64,000 nucleotides of DNA from an uncultured Muribaculaceae bacterium (GTDB lineage Bacteria > Bacteroidota > Bacteroidia > Bacteroidales > Muribaculaceae): NCBI GenBank assembly GCA_910589055.1, contig CAJURN010000004.1, forward strand, positions 95,790 to 159,789, given 5' to 3'. The notes under the pieces were generated by a model, which was not told the origin of the DNA, ran no database searches, and was given only the letters and a program-made list of their open reading frames with translations. Numbering within the stretch: position 1 is the first letter of the stretch; every line of letters starts with the position of its first letter. A program made the position numbers and the translations under genes. Positions 26,601-35,136 of this stretch are shown here, piece after piece.

Positions 26601-27077
26601 TCGCTCGTGCTCGACGGCACAACGGCCTATCCCGACTTCGCCTACACTGCCACGTACCTACCCGACGGACGCATCCGCTTCGACCTGCCCGTAAATTCCG
26701 TGGCCGACGGACGTCACACTCTGCGCCTGTCGCTCGCCAACAATGCCGGAACCCGCACATCGGCCTCGCTCGACTTCCAGTGCGTAGCCACCACAACCGG
26801 TGTGACCCTCTCAACCGACCTTGAGGTGGCACGCGAATCAGTGGAATTTGACCTGAACCACAACTTCTCCGACAATCCCACCGCACGCCTTGTTATCCTC
26901 GACCACGAGGGCAACACCGTGCTCTCGCGCGAGAACGTATCCTTCCCCTTCGTATGGAACCTCAAGGACAGCAAGGGTGCCGACGTGCCCGACGGACGCT
27001 ATACGGCCTTCTCAACTTTCCGCAAGGACCAGATTTACACCCACACACCCAAAACGGAAATCGTTGTCATTCGTTAA
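23691..27077 (+). CDS. Second C25 (gingipain-type) protein, PorU paralogue
   Basis: 1128 residues with signal peptide (about 1-21, ending ASA), the same N-terminal region as PorU (SALSEGKWVKVKATGSGIRQITYDQLRQWGF matches SRLASGRWVKIGVENSGVYCISRATLRSWGF), a C25 domain with His646 in YSGHGNATY and Cys678 in MMSTCDTYPF, and a C-terminal Ig/sorting region ending VWNLKDSKGADVPDGRY. Both catalytic residues are intact. It may be a second sortase with other substrates, or a secreted protease derived from PorU. Which of the two is the orthologue of Porphyromonas PorU cannot be settled by eye. Family: gingipain/PorU. Confidence 0.85.
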   Translation: MTKPSAILLLAAAMATSAASAYQPSHYAASSALSEGKWVKVKATGSGIRQITYDQLRQWGFSSPENVTVFGYSALEAANHSFPADFPDDIVQTASMHTADGRVLFYAEADAKITVNAVRSATITRNFHDSCAYYFITDNAPRKEIASVAVTASASRTFDSHWHADFIEREVQNVGATGVYFHGRRLGQGDSENFAFRLRDYSTSTTLGTGLQGYFRYDYAMKASVKSSMTVTYPSDLTVSSIRNNTCTSLSNSSRYYNSSYGDARFTPASGSTITDYVMNVNIAVPAGLSPEYCAVDKAFVLYPRFNRLNDDEESLRMNFLAGTYLATGQHFTVSGADRDAEIWDITNPLAITRHDTRYDASSRTVTAAFKSGLSCTLIAFNPSHTMPGVEFDSDVVAQNIHAAETPEMAIITTRTMQPYAQEYADMRRRTDGLEATVFVQDDIFNEFSSGVRHPAAYRRMAKMFYDRDPLRFRHILLYGCSTWDSRFITVPKSDMLLCFPAENTGVTNDLNSCYTADLYFGMLSDDFDINRIEYLPTEVNVGRLTPSESSKAQAYTRKVEKYLTSRPDPATYMRALMLSDDGDGNKHLIQSEEAIATLQSYNPDIAAIRAHNLLYPWENGVAVEARSLITRSLTRGQGYFSYSGHGNATYICAHLWNTKLAESTKYSVPGFAMMSTCDTYPFIHLSNSIAEGMIFNPEGGMIGIVASSGPVFLEYNQATNLSVAREYANASPGTTFGDLFTKARNRIAPTLDTYRAINAISYNFCGDPSIAVPVPEYRLVLDTVDDMPATSEVNVAPLRTVRITAHVADAAGNAVTDFNGTGLLELYDGPSILSTTVKDGSNDTSMTVPVEESILLEKALSVLNGRVEASFNIPAPGVEGALNRLTLSASDTSTGKAAAGSSKVIKVGKYDSALAAGLDTSAPVIEQFYINSPDFVSGGLTTADFTVTAIVDPSPTGVNMSTRIIGAAPSLVLDGTTAYPDFAYTATYLPDGRIRFDLPVNSVADGRHTLRLSLANNAGTRTSASLDFQCVATTTGVTLSTDLEVARESVEFDLNHNFSDNPTARLVILDHEGNTVLSRENVSFPFVWNLKDSKGADVPDGRYTAFSTFRKDQIYTHTPKTEIVVIR

Positions 27078-27106
27078 AAAGGACTGTCACACGTCATAAA
27101 ATCATC

Positions 27107-27139
27107 ACACGGGGGCAATAATATGCCCCCGTGTCAGTT
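27107..27139 (+). terminator. Terminator of the rex-C25 unit
   Basis: ACACGGGGGCA (27107-27117) pairs with TGCCCCCGTGT (27124-27134) around ATAATA, followed by a T-rich tail. Confidence 0.85.
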
Positions 27140-27178
27140 ATTTAGATGTTGAATAATCTCCAACAACCTGACAAGCGC

Positions 27179-28384
27179 ATGAAAATACTCCGTCATATCA
27201 TACTCCTCTGTCTTCCCCTTGCCGCCTGCATGCAGGCAAGCGCGGCAAGCGATAAAGACCAGTTCAACCCTATCGAGACAGGCGTGACCTCGCTCAGCAT
27301 CGCCCCTGATGCCCGTGGTGCGTCGATGGGTGACCTCGGTGCCGCAACCGACCCCGATGCCAACTCCCAGTTCTGGAACCCGTCGAAATATGCCTTCGCT
27401 TACAGCCAGGCCGCCGTGTCGCTCAGCTACACCCCGTGGCTCCGCAAACTCGTCAACGATATCTTCCTCGCCAATCTCGCAGGCTACTGGAAATTCGGCT
27501 CGGAAGACAATCAGGCCGTCAGCGCCTCACTGCGCTACTTCTCGCTCGGTGAAGTAAATACATCAGGCCCCGGCGGCGATGCAGGACAGAGCCTCAACCC
27601 CTACGAAATGTCGTTCGACGTGGGCTACTCCCGCAAGCTCTCCGAAAAATTCTCGATGGGTATCGTGTTCCGCTACATCTACTCCGACCTCGGATTCTCC
27701 GAATCATACGCAGGCGACCAGACCACCGGTGCATCCGCCTTCTCGGCCGATATCTCCGGCTACTACACCACCTATCCCGTGATCGGACGCAACGAATGTC
27801 AGTGGTCCTGGGGCTGGGACATTTCCAACATCGGTACGAAGGTATCCTACAACAACGGCGAGAATCCCGCCTTCCTGCCCACCAACCTGCGTCTCGGAAC
27901 ATCATTCATGTTCCCCCTGGCCGACTACCACACCCTCGCCATCAACCTTGACCTCAATAAACTTCTCGTGCCCACACGTCCGCGCGAGAGCCAGTACGAC
28001 GTCAACACCCCCGAAGGCGAGCGCGAATACATCGAAGCGGTTGAAAAATGGAAAAACATGTCGCCCTTCACCGGCATCTTCAAGTCATTCGGCGACGCTC
28101 CCGGTGGGTTCAAGGAAGAACTTCGTGAAATCACCTGGTCGCTCGGCGCCGAATACGCCTACAACAACCAGTTCTTCCTCCGCGCAGGCTACTACTACGA
28201 ACACGAGCTCAAAGGCAACCGCCAGTACTTCGGCTTCGGCGCCGGCTTCTCGCTCAACGTAGTGCGCCTTGACGCATCCTACATGCTCGCCACAGCCCAG
28301 ACATCGCCGCTCGACCAGACCCTCCGCTTCTCCCTCACCTTCGACATGGACGGCCTGCGCGACCTCGTAGGCAAGCGCCGCTAA
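27179..28384 (+). CDS. porV: Type IX secretion outer-membrane protein PorV (LptO)
   Basis: 401 residues from the ATG at 27179, which gives a clean signal peptide (MKILRHIILLCLPLAACMQASA). An in-frame ATG at 27146 would add 11 polar residues before it. The mature part has the PorV signature (TSLSIAPDARGASMGDLGAATDPDANSQFWNPSKYAF) and alternating beta-strands of a FadL-like barrel, ending in aromatic strands (LRFSLTFDMDGLRDLV). PorV binds the C-terminal signal of T9SS cargo leaving the translocon and hands it to the PorU sortase in the attachment complex. The gene follows the C25 cluster, separated by a terminator, so it needs its own promoter. Confidence 0.92.
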   Translation: MKILRHIILLCLPLAACMQASAASDKDQFNPIETGVTSLSIAPDARGASMGDLGAATDPDANSQFWNPSKYAFAYSQAAVSLSYTPWLRKLVNDIFLANLAGYWKFGSEDNQAVSASLRYFSLGEVNTSGPGGDAGQSLNPYEMSFDVGYSRKLSEKFSMGIVFRYIYSDLGFSESYAGDQTTGASAFSADISGYYTTYPVIGRNECQWSWGWDISNIGTKVSYNNGENPAFLPTNLRLGTSFMFPLADYHTLAINLDLNKLLVPTRPRESQYDVNTPEGEREYIEAVEKWKNMSPFTGIFKSFGDAPGGFKEELREITWSLGAEYAYNNQFFLRAGYYYEHELKGNRQYFGFGAGFSLNVVRLDASYMLATAQTSPLDQTLRFSLTFDMDGLRDLVGKRR

Positions 28385-28405
28385 GTCACCGCCGACGCCG
28401 CCTCA

Positions 28406-28511
28406 GCGTCCGCCAGGACGCTGATTTATCCATAACCCCGTACACCGAAGGCCTTGGCCGAAGGTGTGCGGGGACAGACTCAAAAATAAACCGTGGCGTC
28501 CGGAGGACGCC
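28406..28511. repeat. Three-hairpin structured repeat, relative of the 37-kb array
   Basis: GCGTCC/GGACGC (28406-28421), CCCCGTACACC/GGTGTGCGGGG (28436-28473) and GGCGTCC/GGACGCC (28495-28511), in the same order and spacing as hairpins 1-3 of the unit repeated at 36995-37935, but with different middle-stem sequence. Confidence 0.7.
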
Positions 28512-28543
28512 GATTTACAAACTCTCGCACATTCCATAATTCC

Positions 28544-29020
28544 ATGAACTTCCGAATCGGAACCGGTTACGACGTCCATCGACTTGTCGAAGGACGCCGT
28601 TGTATTATCTGCGGAGTTGACATCCCGCACGAAAAAGGACTTCTCGGCCACAGCGACGCCGACGTTGCCATCCACGCCCTGTGCGACGCCCTGCTCGGAG
28701 CCGCCGCCATGCGCGACATCGGCTACCACTTCCCCGACACCGACCCGCGGTGGAAAGGCGCCGACTCACGCATGCTCCTGCGCGAGGTTGTAAGGCTCCT
28801 GGCCGCCGAAGGCTACCGCGTGGGCAACGTCGACGTATGTATCATAGCCCAACGCCCCAAGATGCTCCCCTACATCGGACAGATGCAGCAAAATCTTGCC
28901 GCCGACCTCGGTGTGGAACCCGGATGCGTGTCCGTAAAAGCCACCACCACCGAGCACCTCGGATTCACAGGCCGCGGCGAAGGCATCGCCGCCCAGGCCG
29001 CAGCACTGATCTGCAAATAA
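28544..29020 (+). CDS. ispF: 2-C-methyl-D-erythritol 2,4-cyclodiphosphate synthase
   Basis: 158 residues starting MNFRIGTGYDVHRL. Metal ligands Asp10, His12 and His44 (in GLLGHSDADVAIHALCDALLG) and the C-terminal block KATTTEHLGFTGRGEGIAAQA are all present. It forms the cyclic diphosphate in the MEP isoprenoid pathway, using the CDP-ME 2-phosphate made by IspE. The start at 28544 is chosen because the frame upstream (from 28493) runs through the hairpin repeat. Its place beside porV is conserved in Porphyromonas. Confidence 0.97.
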   Translation: MNFRIGTGYDVHRLVEGRRCIICGVDIPHEKGLLGHSDADVAIHALCDALLGAAAMRDIGYHFPDTDPRWKGADSRMLLREVVRLLAAEGYRVGNVDVCIIAQRPKMLPYIGQMQQNLAADLGVEPGCVSVKATTTEHLGFTGRGEGIAAQAAALICK

Positions 29021-29047
29021 TCCCTCACCCATAACCTTAAATCAAAC

Positions 29048-30544
29048 ATGAAAAAATTCCTACTCCCGGCCCTGATGGCCCTGGTGTGCCTTGGAGCACA
29101 CGCCCGGCGAGACGTACAACGAATCACCAGCACCGAAGATGCCCTGTGGCAGGAAACAAAAATCGCATCGGTAAAGAAACCGTCACGCACCCCCGACCTC
29201 ACCGTCTCAGCATCGGAAGAGGGTGTACCCCTGAAAGCATGGGGCACCACTTTCAACGAACTCGACTGGGACACATTCCTGCTCCTGACCCGCGACGAGC
29301 AGGACGAAATCATGCGCAATCTTTTCGCGCCCGACGGCGACCTGCGTTTCTCCCGCGGACGAATCGGAATGAACTGCAACGACTATGGCCGCTCATGGTT
29401 CTCATGCGATGAAGTCCCCGGCGACCTTGAGCTGCGCCACTTCAACATCGACCGCGACAAGACATCCATTATCCCCCTCATCCGCGCCGCTCAGAAGTAC
29501 CGCCCCGACCTTGCCTGCTGGGCCTCGCCCTGGAGCCCGCCCTCATGGATGAAAATCAACGGCGACTACCCCGTTGTCAGCAGCCGTTTCAACAACGCCG
29601 ACCCGAAGGTCGACTACCTGCTCTACGGCACAGTCGAGGGCATTGATGAGGACGAAATGAAATTCCTCGGCGAACGCAACGGAAAATTCCCCCGCCGCCT
29701 CGCCACGCAGGACTACTTCATCCAGGATCCCCGTTACCTCCGCGCCTATGCCGAATACTTCTGCCGCTTCATCGACGAATACGCCGCACAGGGTGTGCCC
29801 GTCGACATGGTGATATTCCAGAACGAACCTTACAGCTACACCCCCTATCCCGGCTGCCCCTGGACTGCCGAAGGCACAATCCGCTTCAACCGCGACTACC
29901 TCTCCCCCGCGCTCCGCAAGCGCCATCCCGAAGTGAAGCTCTATCTTGGCACATTCAACACCAACCGTCAGGATCACGTCGAAAAAATCCTCTCCGATCC
30001 CGGGCTGCGCGAAGCTATCGACGGGGTTGCCTTCCAGTGGGAAGGTCGCGAGATTCTGCCCGAAATCCGCCGACAATATCCGCAGTACAGCTACATCTGC
30101 TCCGAGAGCGAATGTGGCAACGGCTCTATGGACTGGAACGCCGGACAGCACACATTCTTCCTCATATCCGACAACATGGGCAACGGCGTTGATGAGTGGT
30201 ACAATTGGAACTTCCTCCTGCCCAAAGAAGGACTAAGCCCCTGGGGTTGGAAACAGAACGCCCTCATCGAGGTTGACCCCGACGCGCGCACCTTCCGCTA
30301 CACCCCCGAATACTACGCCGTCAAGCACTTCTCCCACTTCATAGCACCCGGAGCACGCATGGTGGGCTACATGCCCCGCAACCAGGCCGGAGCCTCGGCC
30401 ATCGTCTACCGCACCGCCGACGGCCACCACATCATCGTAGCCGGCAACACCGCCGACACCCCCACCGCCCTCACTGTCAGCCTCCCCACCTCCGCCCTCG
30501 ACACAACCCTCCCTCCCCGCTCCTTCAATACATTTATAATTTAG
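29048..30544 (+). CDS. Glycoside hydrolase family 30 enzyme, secreted
   Basis: 498 residues with signal peptide (about 1-19). After a short leader comes the GH30 barrel (LKAWGTTFNELDWDTF, FSRGRIGMNCNDYG, CWASPWSPPSWMK). The acid/base is Glu260 in VIFQNEPYSY and the nucleophile is Glu353 or Glu355 in ICSESECGNG. A C-terminal beta domain (HHIIVAGNTADTPTALTVSLP) completes the usual architecture. Family members are glucosylceramidases, beta-1,6-glucanases or xylanases; the substrate here is unknown. It lies 27 bases after ispF but is not functionally linked to it. Confidence 0.88.
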   Translation: MKKFLLPALMALVCLGAHARRDVQRITSTEDALWQETKIASVKKPSRTPDLTVSASEEGVPLKAWGTTFNELDWDTFLLLTRDEQDEIMRNLFAPDGDLRFSRGRIGMNCNDYGRSWFSCDEVPGDLELRHFNIDRDKTSIIPLIRAAQKYRPDLACWASPWSPPSWMKINGDYPVVSSRFNNADPKVDYLLYGTVEGIDEDEMKFLGERNGKFPRRLATQDYFIQDPRYLRAYAEYFCRFIDEYAAQGVPVDMVIFQNEPYSYTPYPGCPWTAEGTIRFNRDYLSPALRKRHPEVKLYLGTFNTNRQDHVEKILSDPGLREAIDGVAFQWEGREILPEIRRQYPQYSYICSESECGNGSMDWNAGQHTFFLISDNMGNGVDEWYNWNFLLPKEGLSPWGWKQNALIEVDPDARTFRYTPEYYAVKHFSHFIAPGARMVGYMPRNQAGASAIVYRTADGHHIIVAGNTADTPTALTVSLPTSALDTTLPPRSFNTFII

Positions 30545-30706
30545 GCAAAGGAAGGCTATAAAAGGCAATAAGAGGCAATAAAAGGCAATAAGAGGTAATA
30601 AGAGGCAATAAGAGGTAATAAAAAACAAAATCCACGCCCACCAACAGGCGTCCGCAGAACCTTTCCTTTACCTTTTTGCCTATTTTGCCTGATATTGCCT
30701 GATTCC
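30543..30706. repeat. 10-bp AGGCAATAAR repeats facing an inverted arm
   Basis: After the GH30 stop, AGGCAATAAG/A and AGGTAATAAR decamers run in tandem (about 30561-30623), then a spacer that resembles the start of the 37-kb repeat unit (CCACCAACAGGCGTCCGCAG), then TTTACCTTTTTGCC, TATTTTGCC and TGATATTGCC, complementary to the decamers. Same design as 5877-6050. It lies between convergent genes and is probably a two-way terminator. Confidence 0.7.
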
Positions 30707-32608
30707 TCACCATCCTATATGGCTGGCGGTGGTGAAGGGGCTGGGGGAAAGGATGGGACGAGTGGAAATAATGTAGAGGGCCATGGCGCGGGTCATGAGG
30801 ATGTCGTCGTGGCGACCGTCGCGGGCGGCGAAACTGCCGTTGGAAAGTTGCTCGTAGGTGAGCATTTCATTGCAGGCCTCAGCATCGCGCTCAACGTAGC
30901 TGCACTCGCGCACCGCCTCGATAAGGCAGTCGATAAGCAGTGCCTTGGTCTGGCGGTTGGTGTGGAATCCCACGCGCCACGAGGTTGTGCGGCTCACCGA
31001 GTCGAAGCTCTCGCGACGGTAGATGTTGCCGTACACATCGGCTATGCGGTTGAGAATAAACAGATTTCCGCCACCGCCGCCATCACCTCCCGTACCGCCG
31101 TACACACTCGTCTCATAAGTGTTGCTCTCGATTACGAGCAGCGCCTCATTATAGTATCGCGCCACAGCCACACTCTTTGCCGCAAGGAGGTCGTGGTCGA
31201 CATGTCCGCGCCACTGCGCAACAACCTCGGCAGGCTCTCCGGCAGCACCGGGACATGCCAGCACAGCCACCACCGACCAGTCGCTTTTGGCCGAACGCCC
31301 TCCAACATCCACGCTCACGACATACTGCCGACCGCGCTCAGGCAAGCTCCACAGCTTCATCGGCCCGGAATTATCCTCAAGAAACTCCGTCCCCGCTGCA
31401 TTGACATCGCCCTTCTTGACCGGCGGCACGCAAGTGCGGCGCAGCTCGGCAACCTGAGCATTGCCAAACACCCCGCGACCCGTTGTCATGAAAGCCTCGA
31501 CATCCGTTGTAGGAAACTCCGCCTGCATTTCCTCCGCCGTGGGATACTCCCGCGACTTAATCCTATACCACCATATCTGGTCGAGACTCAGTCCGAGATT
31601 CCACAGACGCTGCTCATAGTCGCTGAACGACGCCGCGAAAGAAGCGCAGTCGGGCGGGGCGGCACGGTAATATTCAATCTCATACCACGGCACGAACACA
31701 GCCTGCTTGTCGCCCGGATTGTCAGGGTCGGAACAGCGCAACCACTCGGAATGGAAGTAGTCGCCAATGCCGTTGGCTGTGGATTCCATAACGATAAGCG
31801 TGAGCGGCTCCAACATGATAGCGCCGCATATCGCACGGATAAAAGCCTGAGGAGTATGCGTGCGCGTATTGGGCCAGAAAGCCGTCTCCGAAAGGTGCGC
31901 CATCGAATAGTCGGCACCGCGCACCGAATCCTGCGCCTCGCCCGAGCCTATCGTCACCCTACATCCGCGCCCTACAATCTCGCGCACGTTGGTGGCGCGC
32001 TCGAAAGGCTTGAACAAGGGCGGCGCATCACCCTCCCACAGTTCCTGCGGATAGCCGGAGAGCAGTTTGGAGTACATGCCGCGTATTCCGGCGGAGGTGT
32101 CCTTGACGTGCGCGCAGATAAGCGAGTGCCAGTTGCGGCGGTGACACGACTGAATCCATGCCATGTACATCTGCGTCAATGTGCTTCCTCCCCATTGGCG
32201 CGCCTTCAGCAATATCATTCGTATCGGTTTCCCGGCCATGCGCTGAGCCTCAAGAACACCTGCCACACGCCTTTGGGGTGCGTTGAGGATGAAAGGCACA
32301 TCCTGCCCTGTGACTTTATGGCGCACCTTGACACAGCGGGCACACCAGAACTCAAAATCGTGGCGACAACGCAGGCGCTCCCACTCCACCGGGTCGGACG
32401 TCGCCGCGCAATATTCCGGGTCTTCCTTCATCGACCGGGGAATCATGACAACACGACCGCCGAACACGGCCTTGACACGCTCGCCGATGACGCCACCGGC
32501 AATAGGGTCGTAGCTCACGGAAAGTGCCCGGCGACGGCGCTCGTCCTCACGGAGAATTTCCTCAACATCAACCTTTTCCATGGCGGCATACAATTTCAGC
32601 GGAATCAA
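30707..32608 (-). CDS. Phage-type terminase large subunit, orphan
   Basis: 633 residues. The ATPase domain has LLKARQWGGST as Walker A (133-143) and RGADYSMAHLSETAFW as the Walker B region with Glu241. The nuclease domain has Asp434 in VVSVDVGG, Glu494 in VIESNTYE and DGRHDDILMTRAMA (597-610), the acidic cluster of large terminases. A glycine run (GGDGGGGG) sits in a nuclease-domain loop. Terminases package phage DNA into procapsids. No portal, capsid or small terminase gene lies within 5 kb, so this is a remnant or a domesticated packaging enzyme. The start overlaps the upstream gene by 41 bases; an ATG at 32581 would cut this to 14. Confidence 0.82.
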   Translation of the reverse strand: MIPLKLYAAMEKVDVEEILREDERRRRALSVSYDPIAGGVIGERVKAVFGGRVVMIPRSMKEDPEYCAATSDPVEWERLRCRHDFEFWCARCVKVRHKVTGQDVPFILNAPQRRVAGVLEAQRMAGKPIRMILLKARQWGGSTLTQMYMAWIQSCHRRNWHSLICAHVKDTSAGIRGMYSKLLSGYPQELWEGDAPPLFKPFERATNVREIVGRGCRVTIGSGEAQDSVRGADYSMAHLSETAFWPNTRTHTPQAFIRAICGAIMLEPLTLIVMESTANGIGDYFHSEWLRCSDPDNPGDKQAVFVPWYEIEYYRAAPPDCASFAASFSDYEQRLWNLGLSLDQIWWYRIKSREYPTAEEMQAEFPTTDVEAFMTTGRGVFGNAQVAELRRTCVPPVKKGDVNAAGTEFLEDNSGPMKLWSLPERGRQYVVSVDVGGRSAKSDWSVVAVLACPGAAGEPAEVVAQWRGHVDHDLLAAKSVAVARYYNEALLVIESNTYETSVYGGTGGDGGGGGNLFILNRIADVYGNIYRRESFDSVSRTTSWRVGFHTNRQTKALLIDCLIEAVRECSYVERDAEACNEMLTYEQLSNGSFAARDGRHDDILMTRAMALYIISTRPILSPSPFTTASHIGW

Positions 32609-35063
32609 GAATAAAGTCGGAGCTTACGGCAGCCCTGAAATCCACGTTCACTCCCTGCATGGGGCGGCTCAGCAATCCCAATGCCAAAGGCGAGCGCAAC
32701 TCTCCCGAAATATCAAACGACGCGGCGACCGGGCCGCGGGGCGCACCGTCGTGCGACGTGGCCGAGACAGCCAAAGTTCCCTTTATCATCGCCGCGGTCG
32801 TGCGCAGACACATCCTCAGCGGACGCATCGCCACGAATGGCCTCGGAAGTGCCACCCCGCTCCAGGCCACGTCGGTGAGCGTCTGTTGCGTCTCCACCGA
32901 AGGGCGGAGAAGACGCCCGCCAACGGAAAGGTAGCAGTCGCCACCGATAGCAAACACCTCATCGGCCTCGGCATCCGGACGCCTGTAAACACCCATCCCG
33001 GCATCGGCACAGAACACCCTCGCGCCCGGCGAGCCGAAAGCCCAGAGCTCGCGGAAACGTCCCACCCACGCAAGACGCTCAAAAGAAGTGGACGCAACAA
33101 GCGTGTCGACTCCCGACTGCCCCACGGCCACAAGGTCGGGATTCGTTCCCGGCAATCCCGCGAGGGCATACACCGTGCCGTTGCCACTGTCGGCCACAGC
33201 ATCGCGTGCGGCGATTCCGCGGCGGTCGACTATCCTCAAGGCCACACCCGACATGCCCGAGCCGGATGTCAGGCGCAATATGCCCGAGGCCGTGAACACG
33301 TAGAACGAACTGCGACCGAACTCCCACGACTGCTGCCTGCGCGAACCGCAGGCCACGGCACGCACCTGCGCTCCACAGTCGGCATAAAGTCTGAAATCCA
33401 AAGGCGCCGAGGCTGGGGCAATCACCACCGCCGAGCCGAAATCGTGGCTCAGCCTGTTTTCCGCAGGCACAGCATAACTTACCCCCGGGAGTTCCGGAAG
33501 AGAGACCGGTCCGAACGCCGACGATATGTACACCGCCGACTGTCCCGACGGGTCGGGCGAAAGAGCATATTCCCCACCAAAAAATCTTGCCCCGCAGCGC
33601 ACTGCAATCTGCATCGCCACAGCATCGGGGTCGGGATAGGAAAGCACCGGATTGAGCTTCAGCGGCGCGCTTGAGCTGCCACTGTCGGTGCGCACGCAAG
33701 TTTCGCCGCCGTCGCGGAACGTCACCTTCACATAAGCCTCCCAGCTTCCCGATGTATCGGGAGACGAGGCCGAGAAAACTTTCGGGGAATGTCCGCGGTA
33801 ACGCCGTGATTCGAGATTGCCCCATGCAACGGCATCGCCAGAATCGGTGCAGACACAGGCTGCTGTGGATGTGTTGGGCATCCTGAGCAGACGCGGAACC
33901 GGACTGACTGCCGGAAATGCTCCGCGGCAAGCCTTATCCATGCCCGAAGCCTCGGTTCGGGCATCCGACATGGGCGAGTGACGGAATGTCACCGACCGTG
34001 CCGAGTCCGAAAACAGACACGAGCCGATGCAACTTTCGAGCAACGGCATCCGCGCCACCGCCTCGCGCACAATGCGCACACCGCTTTCCGAGCCCTGGCG
34101 CAACCTGAGCCGTGACGAACCGGGGAGCGATACCCGCGCAAGCTCGGTGCCGCCACGGGTGCTGTACACCTCAGGCGATGCGCCCGGCAACCAGGGATGC
34201 AGTTGGGGCGTCAGAAGCACCTCCACACTTACATCCGGGTACTCCGGAGCGGCAGGCACATCGGCAACAACACGCCATGAGTGTGCCGAAATCTCGAATC
34301 CGCGAGCAAGCTGCCCGTCGGTCGACGTGAATGTCGCGGCCACAGCACACTGCGACCCATCCTCATTGCCGAGGAGCAACGGCGCCGACTCAAACAGCAT
34401 GCGCCCCCGGCTGTCACGCAGGCGATACCGCGCCAGTGCTGGCTGCACATAGGCTCCTGTGGCAGCGGCATTGGCACCAAGCCGCGAATAGGCCGTTTCC
34501 AAAGCCGAAGAAAGTGATTTGGCATCCGACGCCGAAAAATCCTCACCTGAGGAATATGCCCTCGACAGGCGCACGTCGCCCACCGAGTCCATGAGTATGT
34601 CGCCCGGCTCGGCGCGCAAGGTCACAGCAGGAAACGACTCCGCTCCAAAATCACGCAAGACAATTTTTCCGTCACCATCGGCACTCGCATGCCTGAGATA
34701 AGCGTCGCCGCACATAATCGCACGGCCCGCACCGTCTGGACACGCACACCGTAGCTCCGAAGGAAGGTTCGAAGTCGAAACGGCCACAGTACCGGGAACA
34801 TCCGGCGAAGCCGTGGCGAGAAGACGTCCCGAATTGAGCACGAGAATATCATCACCGCCACCCGACAGGGCACACACCGGCCTCCAGCCACCCGACGGCA
34901 ACAAAACCAGAGGTTCACCCACAGGTACGAGTCCGCGCAGCCCCTTGCCGGACGGGCGGAGATTGACACACGTGACAGTTCCGGCGCTACCGGCGCCGTT
35001 AATCGCCCCGGCACGCGGCACCGGAGCGCAAGGAATAGAAAGGGTTGTAACTTGTGTTTTCAT
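32568..35063 (-). CDS. 831-residue beta-rich protein coupled to the terminase gene
   Basis: From MKTQVTTLSIPCAP the protein has no signal peptide or membrane segment. It is rich in Gly, Ser, Ala and Arg and in short beta-strands, with repeated turns (ILVLNSGRLLATASP, VYALAGLPGTNPDLVAVG, LWAFGSPGARVFCADAGMGVYRRPD) that suggest beta-propeller or tail-like folds. Podovirus tail or stabilization proteins look similar in outline, but I cannot assign a family. The frame is open upstream to 35261, but a -7 box at 35082-35089 and the end of the AAA gene favour 35063. Its 3' end overlaps the terminase start, so the two are co-expressed. Confidence 0.62.
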   Translation of the reverse strand: MKTQVTTLSIPCAPVPRAGAINGAGSAGTVTCVNLRPSGKGLRGLVPVGEPLVLLPSGGWRPVCALSGGGDDILVLNSGRLLATASPDVPGTVAVSTSNLPSELRCACPDGAGRAIMCGDAYLRHASADGDGKIVLRDFGAESFPAVTLRAEPGDILMDSVGDVRLSRAYSSGEDFSASDAKSLSSALETAYSRLGANAAATGAYVQPALARYRLRDSRGRMLFESAPLLLGNEDGSQCAVAATFTSTDGQLARGFEISAHSWRVVADVPAAPEYPDVSVEVLLTPQLHPWLPGASPEVYSTRGGTELARVSLPGSSRLRLRQGSESGVRIVREAVARMPLLESCIGSCLFSDSARSVTFRHSPMSDARTEASGMDKACRGAFPAVSPVPRLLRMPNTSTAACVCTDSGDAVAWGNLESRRYRGHSPKVFSASSPDTSGSWEAYVKVTFRDGGETCVRTDSGSSSAPLKLNPVLSYPDPDAVAMQIAVRCGARFFGGEYALSPDPSGQSAVYISSAFGPVSLPELPGVSYAVPAENRLSHDFGSAVVIAPASAPLDFRLYADCGAQVRAVACGSRRQQSWEFGRSSFYVFTASGILRLTSGSGMSGVALRIVDRRGIAARDAVADSGNGTVYALAGLPGTNPDLVAVGQSGVDTLVASTSFERLAWVGRFRELWAFGSPGARVFCADAGMGVYRRPDAEADEVFAIGGDCYLSVGGRLLRPSVETQQTLTDVAWSGVALPRPFVAMRPLRMCLRTTAAMIKGTLAVSATSHDGAPRGPVAASFDISGELRSPLALGLLSRPMQGVNVDFRAAVSSDFILDSAEIVCRHGKG

Positions 35064-35095
35064 ACGTATCAGATTTGCATGCAAAGTTACAACCC
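35042..35095 (-). promoter_or_regulatory. Promoter with nested palindromes for the 831-residue protein/terminase operon
   Basis: On the minus strand the -7 box TAACTTTG is the complement of 35082-35089. It is overlapped by the palindrome TTTGCATGCAAA (35074-35085). ATACGTAT (35062-35069) overlaps the start codon. Both lie inside a 12-bp inverted repeat (35042-35053 and 35084-35095, GGGTTGTAACTT). Likely a repressor-controlled promoter. Confidence 0.6.
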
Positions 35096-35136
35096 TCCCG
35101 TCCGGTTGAATCGCAACATTCCCCGGATCAGGTATT

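Noticed and set aside
30695..32614. A 639-residue open frame on the plus strand across the terminase gene
   Set aside because: It is the exact antisense of the terminase gene, which has clear catalytic motifs. High GC and codon bias create the long shadow frame.
32580..33674. A 364-residue plus-strand frame opposite the 831-residue gene
   Set aside because: Very Arg/His-rich shadow frame without a recognisable start region; the minus-strand gene is coupled to the terminase.
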